Positions 1 to 6,824 of a DNA stretch of 12,804 bases are shown one piece after another; the stretch's first letter is position 1, and every line of letters starts with the position of its first letter. The DNA is from an uncultured Chlamydiae bacterium (lineage in GTDB: Bacteria; Chlamydiota; Chlamydiia; Chlamydiales; SM23-39). A program made the translations under genes and the position numbers. Where the stretch lies: assembly GCA_903909295.1 (NCBI GenBank), contig CAIVVG010000167.1, positions 1 to 12,804 on the forward strand, written 5' to 3'. Under the pieces are notes generated by a model. That model ran no database searches. It was not told the origin of the DNA and was given only the letters and a program-made list of their open reading frames with translations.

Positions 1-344
1 TCGATGAGAAGGTAGCCGGGTTGGACCGTGAGGGCTTCTACCGCCTGTTTCATAGCGAGGAGGGCCGCTTGGAGGATGTTGATCTGGTCGATTGTCTCCA
101 CATCGACAATCCCAATGGCGTAAGAGAGACCCGTGGTGCCTGTTAGTTCGGCAAAGAGGCGATCTCTTTGCTTGGCAGTCAGCTGTTTGCTGTCATTGAG
201 CCCTTCAAACGAGATCCCCTTCGGCAAAATGCAGGCAGCTGCGACGACAGGCCCTGCTAAAGGGCCTCTCCCCGCTTCATCGACACCAGCAACGTGCTGA
301 ATCCCTTTCCGATGCAACGCTAATTCAGACCGGTTGATAACCAC
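1..344 (-). CDS. rnhB: Ribonuclease HII, N-terminal part (cut by window edge)
   Basis: RNase HII cleaves the RNA strand of RNA-DNA hybrids and removes single ribonucleotides misincorporated into DNA. The visible 114 codons contain the family signature VDEAGRGPLAGPV, with the first two catalytic acids at D22 and E23. Downstream come the expected LNDSKQL and YAIG segments. The reading ends in GYLLI followed by a split GA- codon, where the next catalytic aspartate of the family should lie, so the C-terminal half is outside the window. I chose the GTG at 342-344 as start because an in-frame TGA lies just upstream and it leaves a normal-length leader of about 20 residues. No good Shine-Dalgarno is visible. 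The start lies 20 nt inside the end of the preceding gene, which suggests translational coupling. An internal TTG start cannot be excluded. The gene follows rplS and trmD as in C. trachomatis (CT027-CT029), apart from the extra small gene between. Confidence 0.93.
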   Translation of the reverse strand, partial: MVINRSELALHRKGIQHVAGVDEAGRGPLAGPVVAAACILPKGISFEGLNDSKQLTAKQRDRLFAELTGTTGLSYAIGIVDVETIDQINILQAALLAMKQAVEALTVQPGYLLI

Positions 345-738
345 GTAGCATCATCTGTTTGGGACTTCCAGAAACTGTGGGGGGAGGAGCCGCAAGCTCA
401 AGATCTTCCACTTCTTCCACAATCTGGAGAGGGGGGGCGTGGTACTCCCGCCAGATTGCCCTGCACTTACCCAGTACTGCACCGGCTCCCATAACTCCCA
501 GTGTTCCGGAAACTACTCTCTCGGCCTCACTTGCGTGAGGCTGGAATGCGTAAAGCGCCAGGCTGGAAATACACATCAGAGCTCCGCCCACGATACAAGT
601 ACAGTCCCCCGTCCGGATCGTTATAGTGGGAGAAGGTCCTCGGCTAGAGGGCCGAGGAGGATCAGAGAGAGGACTGCGAGCACGGGTCGTTCGCCACTCC
701 TGGCTCTCTACACTGAAAGAGATGTCGGGAGCCGTCAT
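325..738 (-). CDS. Small two-helix membrane protein, Inc-like topology
   Basis: I do not recognise this 137-residue protein by family. It has a Ser/Pro/Arg-rich, probably disordered N-terminus (about 1-45). Then come a hydrophobic segment at about 46-65, a nine-residue polar hinge (QPHASEAER, 66-74), a second hydrophobic segment at about 75-90, and a C-terminal tail with an acidic stretch (about 107-115). Two hydrophobic helices split by a very short loop is the 'bilobed' hallmark of chlamydial inclusion membrane (Inc) proteins, which are type III secretion substrates. Function here is inference from topology only. The ATG at 736-738 overlaps the rplS stop as ATGA, and the 3' end overlaps rnhB by 20 nt, so it is built into the operon and probably translated by coupling. 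No Shine-Dalgarno is evident. An ordinary inner-membrane hairpin protein is the main alternative. Confidence 0.75.
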   Translation of the reverse strand: MTAPDISFSVESQEWRTTRARSPLSDPPRPSSRGPSPTITIRTGDCTCIVGGALMCISSLALYAFQPHASEAERVVSGTLGVMGAGAVLGKCRAIWREYHAPPLQIVEEVEDLELAAPPPTVSGSPKQMMLRGYQPV

Positions 739-1127
739 TCTGCTGTGTGGGTTTCTGCTGGAGTCCCCGCACCGGCCACGTAGAGTTCGCGCACTTTCGC
801 TGATTTACCGCTGCGTCCGCGGAGGTAGCTCAACTTCGCTCTGCGTACTTTACCGGGGCGAATGACTTCGATGTTCGAAATGCGGGGGCTATGGAGCAAG
901 AAGACTCGTTCCATTTTAGAGCCGTAGGCACTGCGGTAGATGGCGAATGTCTCTGAAAGACCTGTTCCCCGTTTCGCAATGACAGTTCCTTCAAATGCCT
1001 GAAGGCGCTCTTTTTCTCCCTCGATCACACGCGTCTTGACGCGGATTGTATCGCCCACATTGAATGGAACGACATCTTTTTTCATGTATTCTGCTTCTAC
1101 TTCTTCGATGTATTTTGAGCGGCTCAC
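735..1127 (-). CDS. rplS: 50S ribosomal protein L19
   Basis: L19 is a large-subunit protein at the 30S-50S interface. The 130-residue product shows the family core: FNVGDTIRVKTRV, the segment ERLQAFEGTVIAKRGTG, ETFAIYR, and ERVFLLHSPRISNIEVIRPGKVRRAKLSYLRGRSGKSAKV. It is somewhat longer than the roughly 115 residues of E. coli L19 because of a short alanine/threonine-containing tail. The GTG at 1125-1127 is chosen over an upstream ATG at 1199. An AAGGAG Shine-Dalgarno sits 7 nt before the GTG, the protein then begins with the usual SRSKYIEEVE, and the upstream extension only re-reads the end of trmD. The start overlaps the trmD stop as GTGA, indicating coupled translation. The stop overlaps the next gene as ATGA. 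Confidence 0.96.
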   Translation of the reverse strand: MSRSKYIEEVEAEYMKKDVVPFNVGDTIRVKTRVIEGEKERLQAFEGTVIAKRGTGLSETFAIYRSAYGSKMERVFLLHSPRISNIEVIRPGKVRRAKLSYLRGRSGKSAKVRELYVAGAGTPAETHTAE

Positions 1128-1825
1128 AGCGCTTCTCCTTCTTGAATTAAATCGGGTCGTACCCGACGGGTTTTGTTCCAAGCTTCGCGTTTTTTCCACT
1201 CTGCTACTTTAGCGTGGTTCCCTTCGCGAAGCACCGCAGGGACTTCCATTCCCTCAAATACCTCTGGTCGAGTGTATTGAGGGGCATCAAACAATCCGTC
1301 CTGGAATGAATCATTCCAGACTGCATCGGGGTGGCCAACCACTCCCGGTATGAAACGGGCCACGGCATCGATCAAAACGATCGCCGCAACGCATCCATTG
1401 GTCAGCACATAATCGCCTATGCTGATCTCCTCATCCACTTCTGCGGTGATGATCCGTTCATCAATCCCCTCGTAATGTCCACAGAGGAGGATCAAATGTT
1501 CCTGGAGAGCGAGCTCCTGGCATTTGGCCGCAGTGAGCGGCTTGCCCTGAGGCGAGAGGTATACCACTCGCGATCCAGAAATCGTCCGCGAAATGGGGCG
1601 CTTCACACTCCGAATCGCCCTCACGGCGGGCCCTGGACAAAGCAACATGCCGGGACCTCCCCCAAAGGGGCGATCGTCGACTCGGCGGTGTTTATTCTCC
1701 GCAAAATCCCTGATGTCGGTATGGCGGATCGTTAATAAACCCGCCTCTTTGGCCCTCTTCAAGATACTCACATCAAAAGGACCCCGAAAATACTCAGGGA
1801 ATAGAGAGAGAATGTCTACTTCCAC
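1124..1825 (-). CDS. trmD: tRNA (guanine-37-N1)-methyltransferase
   Basis: TrmD is a SPOUT-class enzyme that uses S-adenosylmethionine to methylate N1 of G37, next to the anticodon, in tRNAs reading CUN, CCN and CGG codons. This prevents +1 frameshifting. The 233-residue protein carries the diagnostic motifs: HRRVDDRPFGGGPGM (46-60), YLSPQGKPL (89-97), CGHYEGIDER (115-124) and EEISIGDYVLTNG (132-144). The last two form the trefoil-knot cofactor pocket. DSF at 172-174 contains the probable catalytic base, equivalent to Asp169 of E. coli TrmD, and R157 is the likely partner arginine. Translation starts at GTG (1823-1825), only 2 nt after the rpsP stop. The end overlaps rplS by 4 nt. The order rpsP-trmD-rplS is the classical bacterial arrangement, though rimM is absent from its usual place between rpsP and trmD. 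Confidence 0.97.
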   Translation of the reverse strand: MEVDILSLFPEYFRGPFDVSILKRAKEAGLLTIRHTDIRDFAENKHRRVDDRPFGGGPGMLLCPGPAVRAIRSVKRPISRTISGSRVVYLSPQGKPLTAAKCQELALQEHLILLCGHYEGIDERIITAEVDEEISIGDYVLTNGCVAAIVLIDAVARFIPGVVGHPDAVWNDSFQDGLFDAPQYTRPEVFEGMEVPAVLREGNHAKVAEWKKREAWNKTRRVRPDLIQEGEAL

Positions 1826-1827
1826 CT

Positions 1828-2148
1828 TTATTCTTTCTCTTTCTTTTTCTTCTCTCGTCTCTTCGCAACTTTTGCGACCTTTTTCGCGACCAATTGCTTG
1901 ACCACTTCAGGAGCAAAACGCTTCACCAGGGACTGGACTCGGTCGCTGATCTGAGCGCCGTTGTCGAGCCAGAACTGGACGCGAGGAATATCGATAAAAT
2001 AGTTCTCGTCAGTCTTTCCAAATGGATTGTACCAACCGACCATCTCGAGGTATTTTCCATCTCTTGGAGCGCGGGCTTCTGTCACCACCAGGCGAAATCT
2101 CTGCCGACTGTTGGCCCCTTGCTGTCTCATGCGAATCACTAATGCCAT
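1828..2148 (-). CDS. rpsP: 30S ribosomal protein S16
   Basis: S16 is an early small-subunit assembly protein. The 106-residue product has the family start MALVIRMRQQGANSRQRFRLVVTEA, then the APRDGKYLEMVGWYNP block and the RVQFWLDNGAQISDRV block ending in VKRFAP. The last 20 or so residues are almost entirely Lys/Arg/Glu (VAKRREKKKKEKE), a charged extension that is longer than in compact S16 proteins. The ATG at 2146-2148 is preceded by AAGGA about 5 nt upstream and lies inside the last ten bases of ffh. The two genes overlap as ATGGCATTAG, so translation is likely coupled. The trmD start follows after 2 nt. Confidence 0.96.
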   Translation of the reverse strand: MALVIRMRQQGANSRQRFRLVVTEARAPRDGKYLEMVGWYNPFGKTDENYFIDIPRVQFWLDNGAQISDRVQSLVKRFAPEVVKQLVAKKVAKVAKRREKKKKEKE

Positions 2149-3467
2149 TTGTTTCCTTCAAATTGTTTTTTTAACCCTTTCATATCGGGCATATTCTTAA
2201 AAAGTTGTTTCATCCGTTGGAAATTTTTTGCCATCCGGTTTACATCATCCACTGACGTACCGCTTCCCTTAGCTACCCGTTTCCGTCGGTTATGGGAAAG
2301 TTCCTCTCTCTCTAAACGCTCTTTCGGCGTCATCGAAAGAATGATCGCCTCAATCTTCGAGAATTCCTTATCAGAAAACTCGAAATCTCCCAACGCTCCC
2401 ATTCCGGGAAGCATCTTTAAAATCCCCTTCAGAGATCCCATCTTTTTGACCATTCCCATCTGTTTGAGGAAATCGTCATAGGTGAAGCTCGCCTTCCGCA
2501 GCTTCTTCTCGAGGTCGGCTTCTTGTTTTTCATCAAAATGCTCTTTCGCTTTTTTGACGAGATTGATCACATCGCCCATGCCGAGAATACGGTCGGCCAT
2601 CGAGCGGGGATTAAAAATCTGAAAATCGGCGATTTTCTCGCCCACCCCTTCAAACTTCAGGGGTTTTTGGGTCACTTCCCTAATCGAAATCGCCGCACCG
2701 GCCCGAGCGTTCCCATCGAGCATCGTCAAAATCGTCCCCGAAATCTGCACCTTGAGGTCAAATTCGGCAGCGGTCCGCACTGCATCTTGGCCCGTCGTCG
2801 CATTGGCGACAAACAGCGTCTCCCGAGGCGCCAAGAGCTTTTTCATCGCAGCGAGCTCCTCCATCAACTCTTCATCAATGTGGAGCCGTCCAGCCGTATC
2901 GACGATCAGGACATCAAACCCTTCCGCTTTGGCTTTGGCCATCGCCTCGGTCGCCACTCGGATCGGCCTAGTCTCCCCTTCCAAAGTAAACACGGGGACG
3001 TCGATCTCTTTCCCTAATTTCCTGAGCTGCTCTACTGCGGCCGGCCGCTGCAGATCACACGCCGCCAAGAGCACCTTTTTATGTTTTTCCGTCTTGCCAA
3101 TATAGGCCGCGAGCTTTGCACAGGTCGTCGTTTTCCCAGAACCCTGCAAACCGCAGAGCATCACCACGGAGAGCTTCCCATTCAGATCGAGCGGCGTCTC
3201 GACCGTCCCCATCAGATCGATCAGCTCATCATGGACCAGCTTCGTAAATTGCTGGCCGGGGCTCACCGATTTGAGCACCGCATCCCCCATCGCCTTTTCC
3301 TTCACCCTCTTGATGAAGTTCCCGACCACCGTGTAATTCACGTCGGCATCGAGAAGGGCCAGTCGGATCTGACGCACCGCGTCGGAGACATTGTCCTCAG
3401 TGAGGATCTTCTTCCCCGCCAAGCCCGCAAAAAGAGTCTGAATTTTCTCGCCCAAGGCGCCGAACAT
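2139..3467 (-). CDS. ffh: Signal recognition particle GTPase Ffh (SRP54)
   Basis: Ffh binds signal sequences and 4.5S RNA and delivers ribosomes to the receptor FtsY at the membrane. The 442-residue protein has the N domain (about 1-95), the G domain (about 96-295) and the methionine-rich M domain (about 325-435). Visible are G1 GLQGSGKT (106-113), the CDLQRPAAVEQL insertion-box motif (137-148), G3 DTAGR (190-194), the GVGEK closing loop (274-278) and RILGMGD (293-299). The M domain shows KMLPGM and KGSGTSVDDVNRMAKNFQRM, the RNA-binding region. G4 reads TMLD (248-251) instead of the usual TKxD, and the loop before it reads NATTGQ instead of DAMTGQ. The following DGNARAG also departs from DGDARGG. 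The gene starts 39 nt downstream of prmC, with only a weak Shine-Dalgarno, and overlaps rpsP by 10 nt. Confidence 0.97.
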   Translation of the reverse strand: MFGALGEKIQTLFAGLAGKKILTEDNVSDAVRQIRLALLDADVNYTVVGNFIKRVKEKAMGDAVLKSVSPGQQFTKLVHDELIDLMGTVETPLDLNGKLSVVMLCGLQGSGKTTTCAKLAAYIGKTEKHKKVLLAACDLQRPAAVEQLRKLGKEIDVPVFTLEGETRPIRVATEAMAKAKAEGFDVLIVDTAGRLHIDEELMEELAAMKKLLAPRETLFVANATTGQDAVRTAAEFDLKVQISGTILTMLDGNARAGAAISIREVTQKPLKFEGVGEKIADFQIFNPRSMADRILGMGDVINLVKKAKEHFDEKQEADLEKKLRKASFTYDDFLKQMGMVKKMGSLKGILKMLPGMGALGDFEFSDKEFSKIEAIILSMTPKERLEREELSHNRRKRVAKGSGTSVDDVNRMAKNFQRMKQLFKNMPDMKGLKKQFEGNKWH

Positions 3468-3506
3468 AACCGTACTCAGTTTAAGGAAATAGGATACCTT
3501 AGAAAG

Positions 3507-4301
3507 TTATTGCTTTTCAAGGAAAAAGAACCGATCCTTCCCAGACCAGTCTTTTTGAAGGGTTTGCGACCCCCAATTAAAATTTTTTTTTAGCGCATCT
3601 CCCTGATCAAAGCCTATCTCCAAACACACCCTAGCGTGGGGGGCGAGAAAAGGGGGGAGCTCGGCGGCGAGCCGCTCATAAAATTCGGTCCCCCTCTCCC
3701 CTCCTACTAAAGCTCCCTTGGGCTCAAAATTGCGCACTGAGGGGTCTAGCTGGTCATAGGAGCTCTGAGAGATATAAGGGGGATTGCAGACGACAAAATT
3801 GGCTTGAAGGTTATGAAAGGGGGCCAATAGGTCTCCCTGAAGGAAGGTGACGTCCACTTCATTGCGCTCCGCGTTCTCCCGAGCCAGCTCCAAGGCCTCC
3901 GCAGAAATATCGGAGAGGACGACGTTGAGAGAGGGGAATTTTTTTTTCAGGGCAATCCCCAAACAGCCCGAGCCACAGCAAATATCCCATAAAGTTCCTT
4001 CAGGAGCCAGCTTGGCCACGTAATCTGCCAGGATCTCTGTCTCTTGCCGGGGAATTAGGGCTCTCCTGTCTACTTTAAGGCGGCAGCCTAAAAATTCAAC
4101 CTCTCCCATCACATACTGCACCGGCTCACCGCGCACAGCCCGTTTCCAGAGAGCTCTCAGCTGCTCTAACTCCAATTCAATCAGCGGGCGGTCAAATTGC
4201 ATGTAGAGCTCGATCCGCTTGAGTCCCAGGACGTGAGCGAGGAGATCTTCCACTAGGCGGCGCGGCTGAGTCGTCTTGACAAGGTCGCCGATCGTTTTCA
4301 T
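3507..4301 (-). CDS. prmC: Peptide chain release factor N5-glutamine methyltransferase
   Basis: PrmC (HemK) methylates the glutamine of the GGQ motif of release factors using S-adenosylmethionine, which raises termination efficiency. The 264-residue protein has a helical N-terminal substrate-binding domain (about 1-75). Then come the family signature GEPVQYVMGEVEFLG (58-72), LIPRQETEIL (82-91), a Rossmann-type SAM site around DICCGSGCLGIAL (106-118), and the catalytic NPPYI at 173-177. Its start overlaps the prfA stop as ATGA, so the enzyme is made next to its own substrate RF1. Oddity: the coding strand holds two A9 homopolymers (plus-strand T runs at 3939-3947 and 3583-3591), both inside Lys-Lys stretches. 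They keep frame as sequenced but are prone to slippage. Confidence 0.96.
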   Translation of the reverse strand: MKTIGDLVKTTQPRRLVEDLLAHVLGLKRIELYMQFDRPLIELELEQLRALWKRAVRGEPVQYVMGEVEFLGCRLKVDRRALIPRQETEILADYVAKLAPEGTLWDICCGSGCLGIALKKKFPSLNVVLSDISAEALELARENAERNEVDVTFLQGDLLAPFHNLQANFVVCNPPYISQSSYDQLDPSVRNFEPKGALVGGERGTEFYERLAAELPPFLAPHARVCLEIGFDQGDALKKNFNWGSQTLQKDWSGKDRFFFLEKQ

Positions 4302-5362
4302 GATGAAAGCTTCTCTTGATGGAAGTGACTGACCAACGGCAAGGTGAGATCATCGAGATCCCCTTCCATCACTCGATCGAGTTTATACAAGGTGAGTTCA
4401 ATCCGGTGATCGGTCACCCGATTTTGAGGGAAGTTGTAGGTCCGAATCCGCTCTGAACGGTCTCCGGAACCTACCTGACTGGAGCGGATCGCAGATATTT
4501 CTGCATGGGCCTTTTGCCTTTGAGCCTCGACAATGCGGGTTTTGAGCAGGCGCATCGCCTTGTCTTTGTTTTTGTGCTGGCTCCGCTCCTCTTGGCAAGC
4601 CACGACAGTCCCCGTCGGCAAGTGGGTTAACCGAACGGCGGAATCGGTTCGGTTGACGTGCTGTCCCCCGGCTCCCGAAGCGCGGTAAGTGTCGATCTGA
4701 AGATCTTTTTCGTTGATCTCAAACTCATCTTCCTCATCGGGTTCCAAGAGGACCGCCGCCGTGATCGCCGAAGTGTGAACCCTTCCTTGGGTCTCGGTCG
4801 CTGGAATTCTTTGCACCCGGTGAGTTCCCGCCTCATACTGCATCATCCGAAATACATTGGGCCCAGAAAGGGACATGATGTACTCTTTGTATCCACCGAT
4901 CTCCGATTCTGCCACCGACAGAACCTCGCACTTCCACCCCTTTTTGCCCGCATAGTACTGGTACATCCGAATACAATCTCCCACAAATAGAGCCGCCTCA
5001 TCGCCCCCGGTTCCCGCGCGCAGTTCCAAAATAATGGGACGGCTATCTCGAGGATCAGGAGGAACGAGGAGATTTTCTAATTGGAGGGAGAGCTCAGGGA
5101 GACCCTTTTCTAGGCGAGCAATATCCTCACGGAGAAGCTGCAGCATCTCAGGATCATTTTCAGCCGCATAAAGGGATTTGTTTTCGATCAGCTCTTTTTC
5201 GGTAGATTCGAGCCGATCCCAGATCTCTTTTAACTGAGAGAGGTGGGCATGCTCCTGCGCAAGCGCACGATAGCGCTTTTGATCAGCGAGAGTCGACGGG
5301 AGACCGAGCAGAGGCTCGATCTCCCGCAGTCGACTGAGCAGTCGCAGGACTTTGTCCTTCAT
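4298..5362 (-). CDS. prfA: Peptide chain release factor 1
   Basis: RF1 recognises UAA and UAG stop codons and triggers peptide release. The 354-residue protein has the usual length. It carries the PAT tripeptide anticodon at 187-189 (RIPATETQGRVHTSA), which marks RF1 as opposed to RF2 with SPF. The GGQ catalytic motif is at 232-234 (RASGAGGQHVNRTDSAVR), the target of PrmC encoded by the next gene. The upstream coiled-coil domain spans roughly residues 1-100, and GTGGDEA is at 117-123. The C-terminus contains SGDRSERIRTYNFPQNRVTDHR, typical of RF1. The start ATG lies 7 nt after the rpmE stop and the end overlaps prmC by 4 nt. Nothing looks broken. Confidence 0.97.
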   Translation of the reverse strand: MKDKVLRLLSRLREIEPLLGLPSTLADQKRYRALAQEHAHLSQLKEIWDRLESTEKELIENKSLYAAENDPEMLQLLREDIARLEKGLPELSLQLENLLVPPDPRDSRPIILELRAGTGGDEAALFVGDCIRMYQYYAGKKGWKCEVLSVAESEIGGYKEYIMSLSGPNVFRMMQYEAGTHRVQRIPATETQGRVHTSAITAAVLLEPDEEDEFEINEKDLQIDTYRASGAGGQHVNRTDSAVRLTHLPTGTVVACQEERSQHKNKDKAMRLLKTRIVEAQRQKAHAEISAIRSSQVGSGDRSERIRTYNFPQNRVTDHRIELTLYKLDRVMEGDLDDLTLPLVSHFHQEKLSS

Positions 5363-5369
5363 AAGACCG

Positions 5370-5690
5370 CTATTTCTTCTTTGAAGCTGCTTTGACTTTC
5401 GCTTTTTGCGCTTCTTCTTGCTTCACTTGCATCTCTTTCACTTCAGTATTTTTGCGCTGATATTTCTTCGTGAACTTATCGACGCGTCCCTCAGAGTCCA
5501 TAAACTGGGTCGCTTTGGTGAAGAAAGGGTGGGATGCAGAAGAAACAGGGACGCGGGAGAGAGGATATTCCTTCCCGTCGAGCTTTTCTTTTTCTTTTGG
5601 TTGGAGGGTGCTGCCGATGAGGAACTTGGTTCCTGTTGAAGAATCGATAAAGAGCACTTCCTGATAGGGGGGGTGTATTTTCTCTTTCAT
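5370..5690 (-). CDS. rpmE: 50S ribosomal protein L31, cysteine-free form
   Basis: L31 is a small large-subunit protein at the inter-subunit bridge. From the chosen start the product has 106 residues: MKEKIHPPYQEVLFIDSSTG, then SHPFFTKATQFMDSEGRVDKFTKKY, then a lysine/glutamine-rich tail ending in KAASKKK. The IHPPYQEV and SHPFFT blocks identify L31. There is no cysteine at all, so this is the zinc-free (C-minus) form, and the tail extends well beyond the core. The ATG at 5688-5690 is chosen instead of one at 5795. It is preceded by AAAGGA about 9 nt upstream, and the longer version adds 35 residues unlike L31. It is the first gene of the minus-strand operon. A weak promoter-like pair (TTGAGT, 17-nt spacer, TACCTT) lies upstream on the same strand at about 5731-5759, but the match is poor. 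Confidence 0.95.
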   Translation of the reverse strand: MKEKIHPPYQEVLFIDSSTGTKFLIGSTLQPKEKEKLDGKEYPLSRVPVSSASHPFFTKATQFMDSEGRVDKFTKKYQRKNTEVKEMQVKQEEAQKAKVKAASKKK

Positions 5691-5783
5691 GGAGATTTTT
5701 CCTTTATTATTTTCCCATTGAAGGTAGCGCGATTCGGAAAAAAACTCAAGATTTTTAATCGCCGACCTGCTAAAAAAGTTCTT

Positions 5784-6635
5784 ATGCAGCCACAATCATC
5801 GTATGGGATCGGCCCCACAAAGACCCCCCACCTGCTCAAAGGGTTCCTTTTAACCCTCGTTGGAACGAGCATTGTTTTTGCTTTTTTCCCCATGATCCAG
5901 GGGCTCCTCTCCCTTTCCCTAACAGGGATCTCCCACCTTTTTCTTTGGCAACCGCTCAGCTACTCCTTCGTAGAGATCAACCCCTTAGGAATCTCTTTCG
6001 CCTTCTTCCTGCAGCTGGCTTTCAACCTGTACCTCCTCTGGATTTTTGGGGCCATGCTCATGGAGCGCTCCCAGCGCCTCTTCTTCGCCCTCTACTTTGG
6101 AGGAGGCGCTCTAGCTGGCCTTGCCGCCGTAGGGGTCATGTCCTTGATTGGAACCTCTTTTGCTTTGAGCGGCGCCACGATTCCCCTTTACGCCGTGATG
6201 GTCGCCTGGACGATGCTCTACCCCGAAGCGAGCTTTTTGCTCTTCCTCACCATCCCCATAAGAGCGATCTGGCTTATTTTAGGACTCATCGGCATCAACC
6301 TTTTCATCGACCTCGCCAATGCCAACTGGGTCGCCTTTACCGCCGCCTTCTCAAGCTGTCTCTTCGGCTACTTCTTTGCCCTCGTAGCATGGAAGAGAAA
6401 AAGCATTTTTGCTTTTTTACACCCCTTTGAAAACTGGCTCCTCCAAATGACCATCCCCCGCCCCACTCGCTCCACAGAGCCAAAAGTATACGATATCCAT
6501 TCGGGGAAACCCCGCCTGAATGACGAACAGTTCATGGATACAATGTTGGAAAAAATCTCCCGCTCAGGGGAAAGCTCCCTCACGCTGCAGGAAAAAGAGC
6601 GGATGCAACAGATCTCAAGAAATAAGCGCAGCTAG
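5784..6635 (+). CDS. Rhomboid-fold membrane protein, probably catalytically inactive
   Basis: This 283-residue polytopic protein has about six hydrophobic helices between residues 20 and 205 and a soluble C-terminal tail. Rhomboid hallmarks are visible: WQPLSYSFVEINPLG before the second helix, FNLYLLWIFGAMLMERSQRLFFALY (80-104) like the rhomboid N...fG..lE...Rf..lY pattern, and SGAT (129-132) at the serine position. The tail DEQFMDTMLEKISRSGESSLT followed by KE resembles the short conserved tail (DxILxKIxxxGxxSLTxEE) of many bacterial rhomboids. However, the usual GxSG reads ALSG (127-130). In the last helix, where rhomboids have AHxxG, the sequence is AAFSS (187-191), so the catalytic histidine appears lost. 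I infer a pseudoprotease that binds membrane proteins. The start ATG at 5784 has no clear Shine-Dalgarno. The end overlaps the convergent gene by 21 nt. Confidence 0.8.
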   Translation: MQPQSSYGIGPTKTPHLLKGFLLTLVGTSIVFAFFPMIQGLLSLSLTGISHLFLWQPLSYSFVEINPLGISFAFFLQLAFNLYLLWIFGAMLMERSQRLFFALYFGGGALAGLAAVGVMSLIGTSFALSGATIPLYAVMVAWTMLYPEASFLLFLTIPIRAIWLILGLIGINLFIDLANANWVAFTAAFSSCLFGYFFALVAWKRKSIFAFLHPFENWLLQMTIPRPTRSTEPKVYDIHSGKPRLNDEQFMDTMLEKISRSGESSLTLQEKERMQQISRNKRS

Positions 6636-6824
6636 CGCGCTCCTCGCCTCATATAAACCAGCCAAAACCCCCTCCTCATACCGGAAGTAGGGATGGAACT
6701 CGAGAGCGGGGAAATCGTTCGGTTGCAGCAAATCGTCCTCAATCACCCCCGGCACAATCCGTTGCGCCGTAGCGAGCAGTTTTTTCTTTTGCTGCGCAAT
6801 CCTCTCATCCAACAGGGCAAGCAT
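6615..6824 (-). CDS. Small uncharacterised protein, 69 residues
   Basis: Family function is not known to me. The protein is small and soluble, with no membrane segment: an N-terminal charged helix (MLALLDERIAQQKKKLLATAQRIV), then VPGVIEDDLLQPNDFPALE, HPYFRYEEGVLAGLYEARSAL. The central LLQPNDFPxLExHPxFRYEEGVLAG block looks like a genuinely conserved core rather than random translation. A very strong Shine-Dalgarno, GGAGG, lies 7 nt before the ATG at 6822-6824, inside the 3' end of tadA, which it overlaps by 20 nt. It is therefore the third gene of the 7907-6615 operon. Its last 21 nt overlap the end of the oppositely oriented rhomboid-like gene. It is easily missed by annotation because of its size and both overlaps. 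Confidence 0.75.
   Translation of the reverse strand: MLALLDERIAQQKKKLLATAQRIVPGVIEDDLLQPNDFPALEFHPYFRYEEGVLAGLYEARSALAALIS

Noticed and set aside
439..865. Plus-strand open frames opposite the small membrane protein and rplS
   Set aside because: Opposite-strand shadows, rich in Arg/Ser/Pro, without Shine-Dalgarno signals.
1128..1199. 24-residue upstream extension of rplS
   Set aside because: It re-reads the trmD end in another frame; the GTG at 1127 has AAGGAG 7 nt upstream and gives the usual L19 start.
5673..5783. Upstream extension of the rhomboid-like gene
   Set aside because: It runs antisense into the rpmE start and adds a sequence without rhomboid character; ATG 5784 gives a sensible cytoplasmic leader, though its Shine-Dalgarno is poor.
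5691..5795. 35-residue upstream extension of rpmE
   Set aside because: Residues are unlike any L31 N-terminus, and MKEKIHPPY is the expected start with a ribosome binding site.
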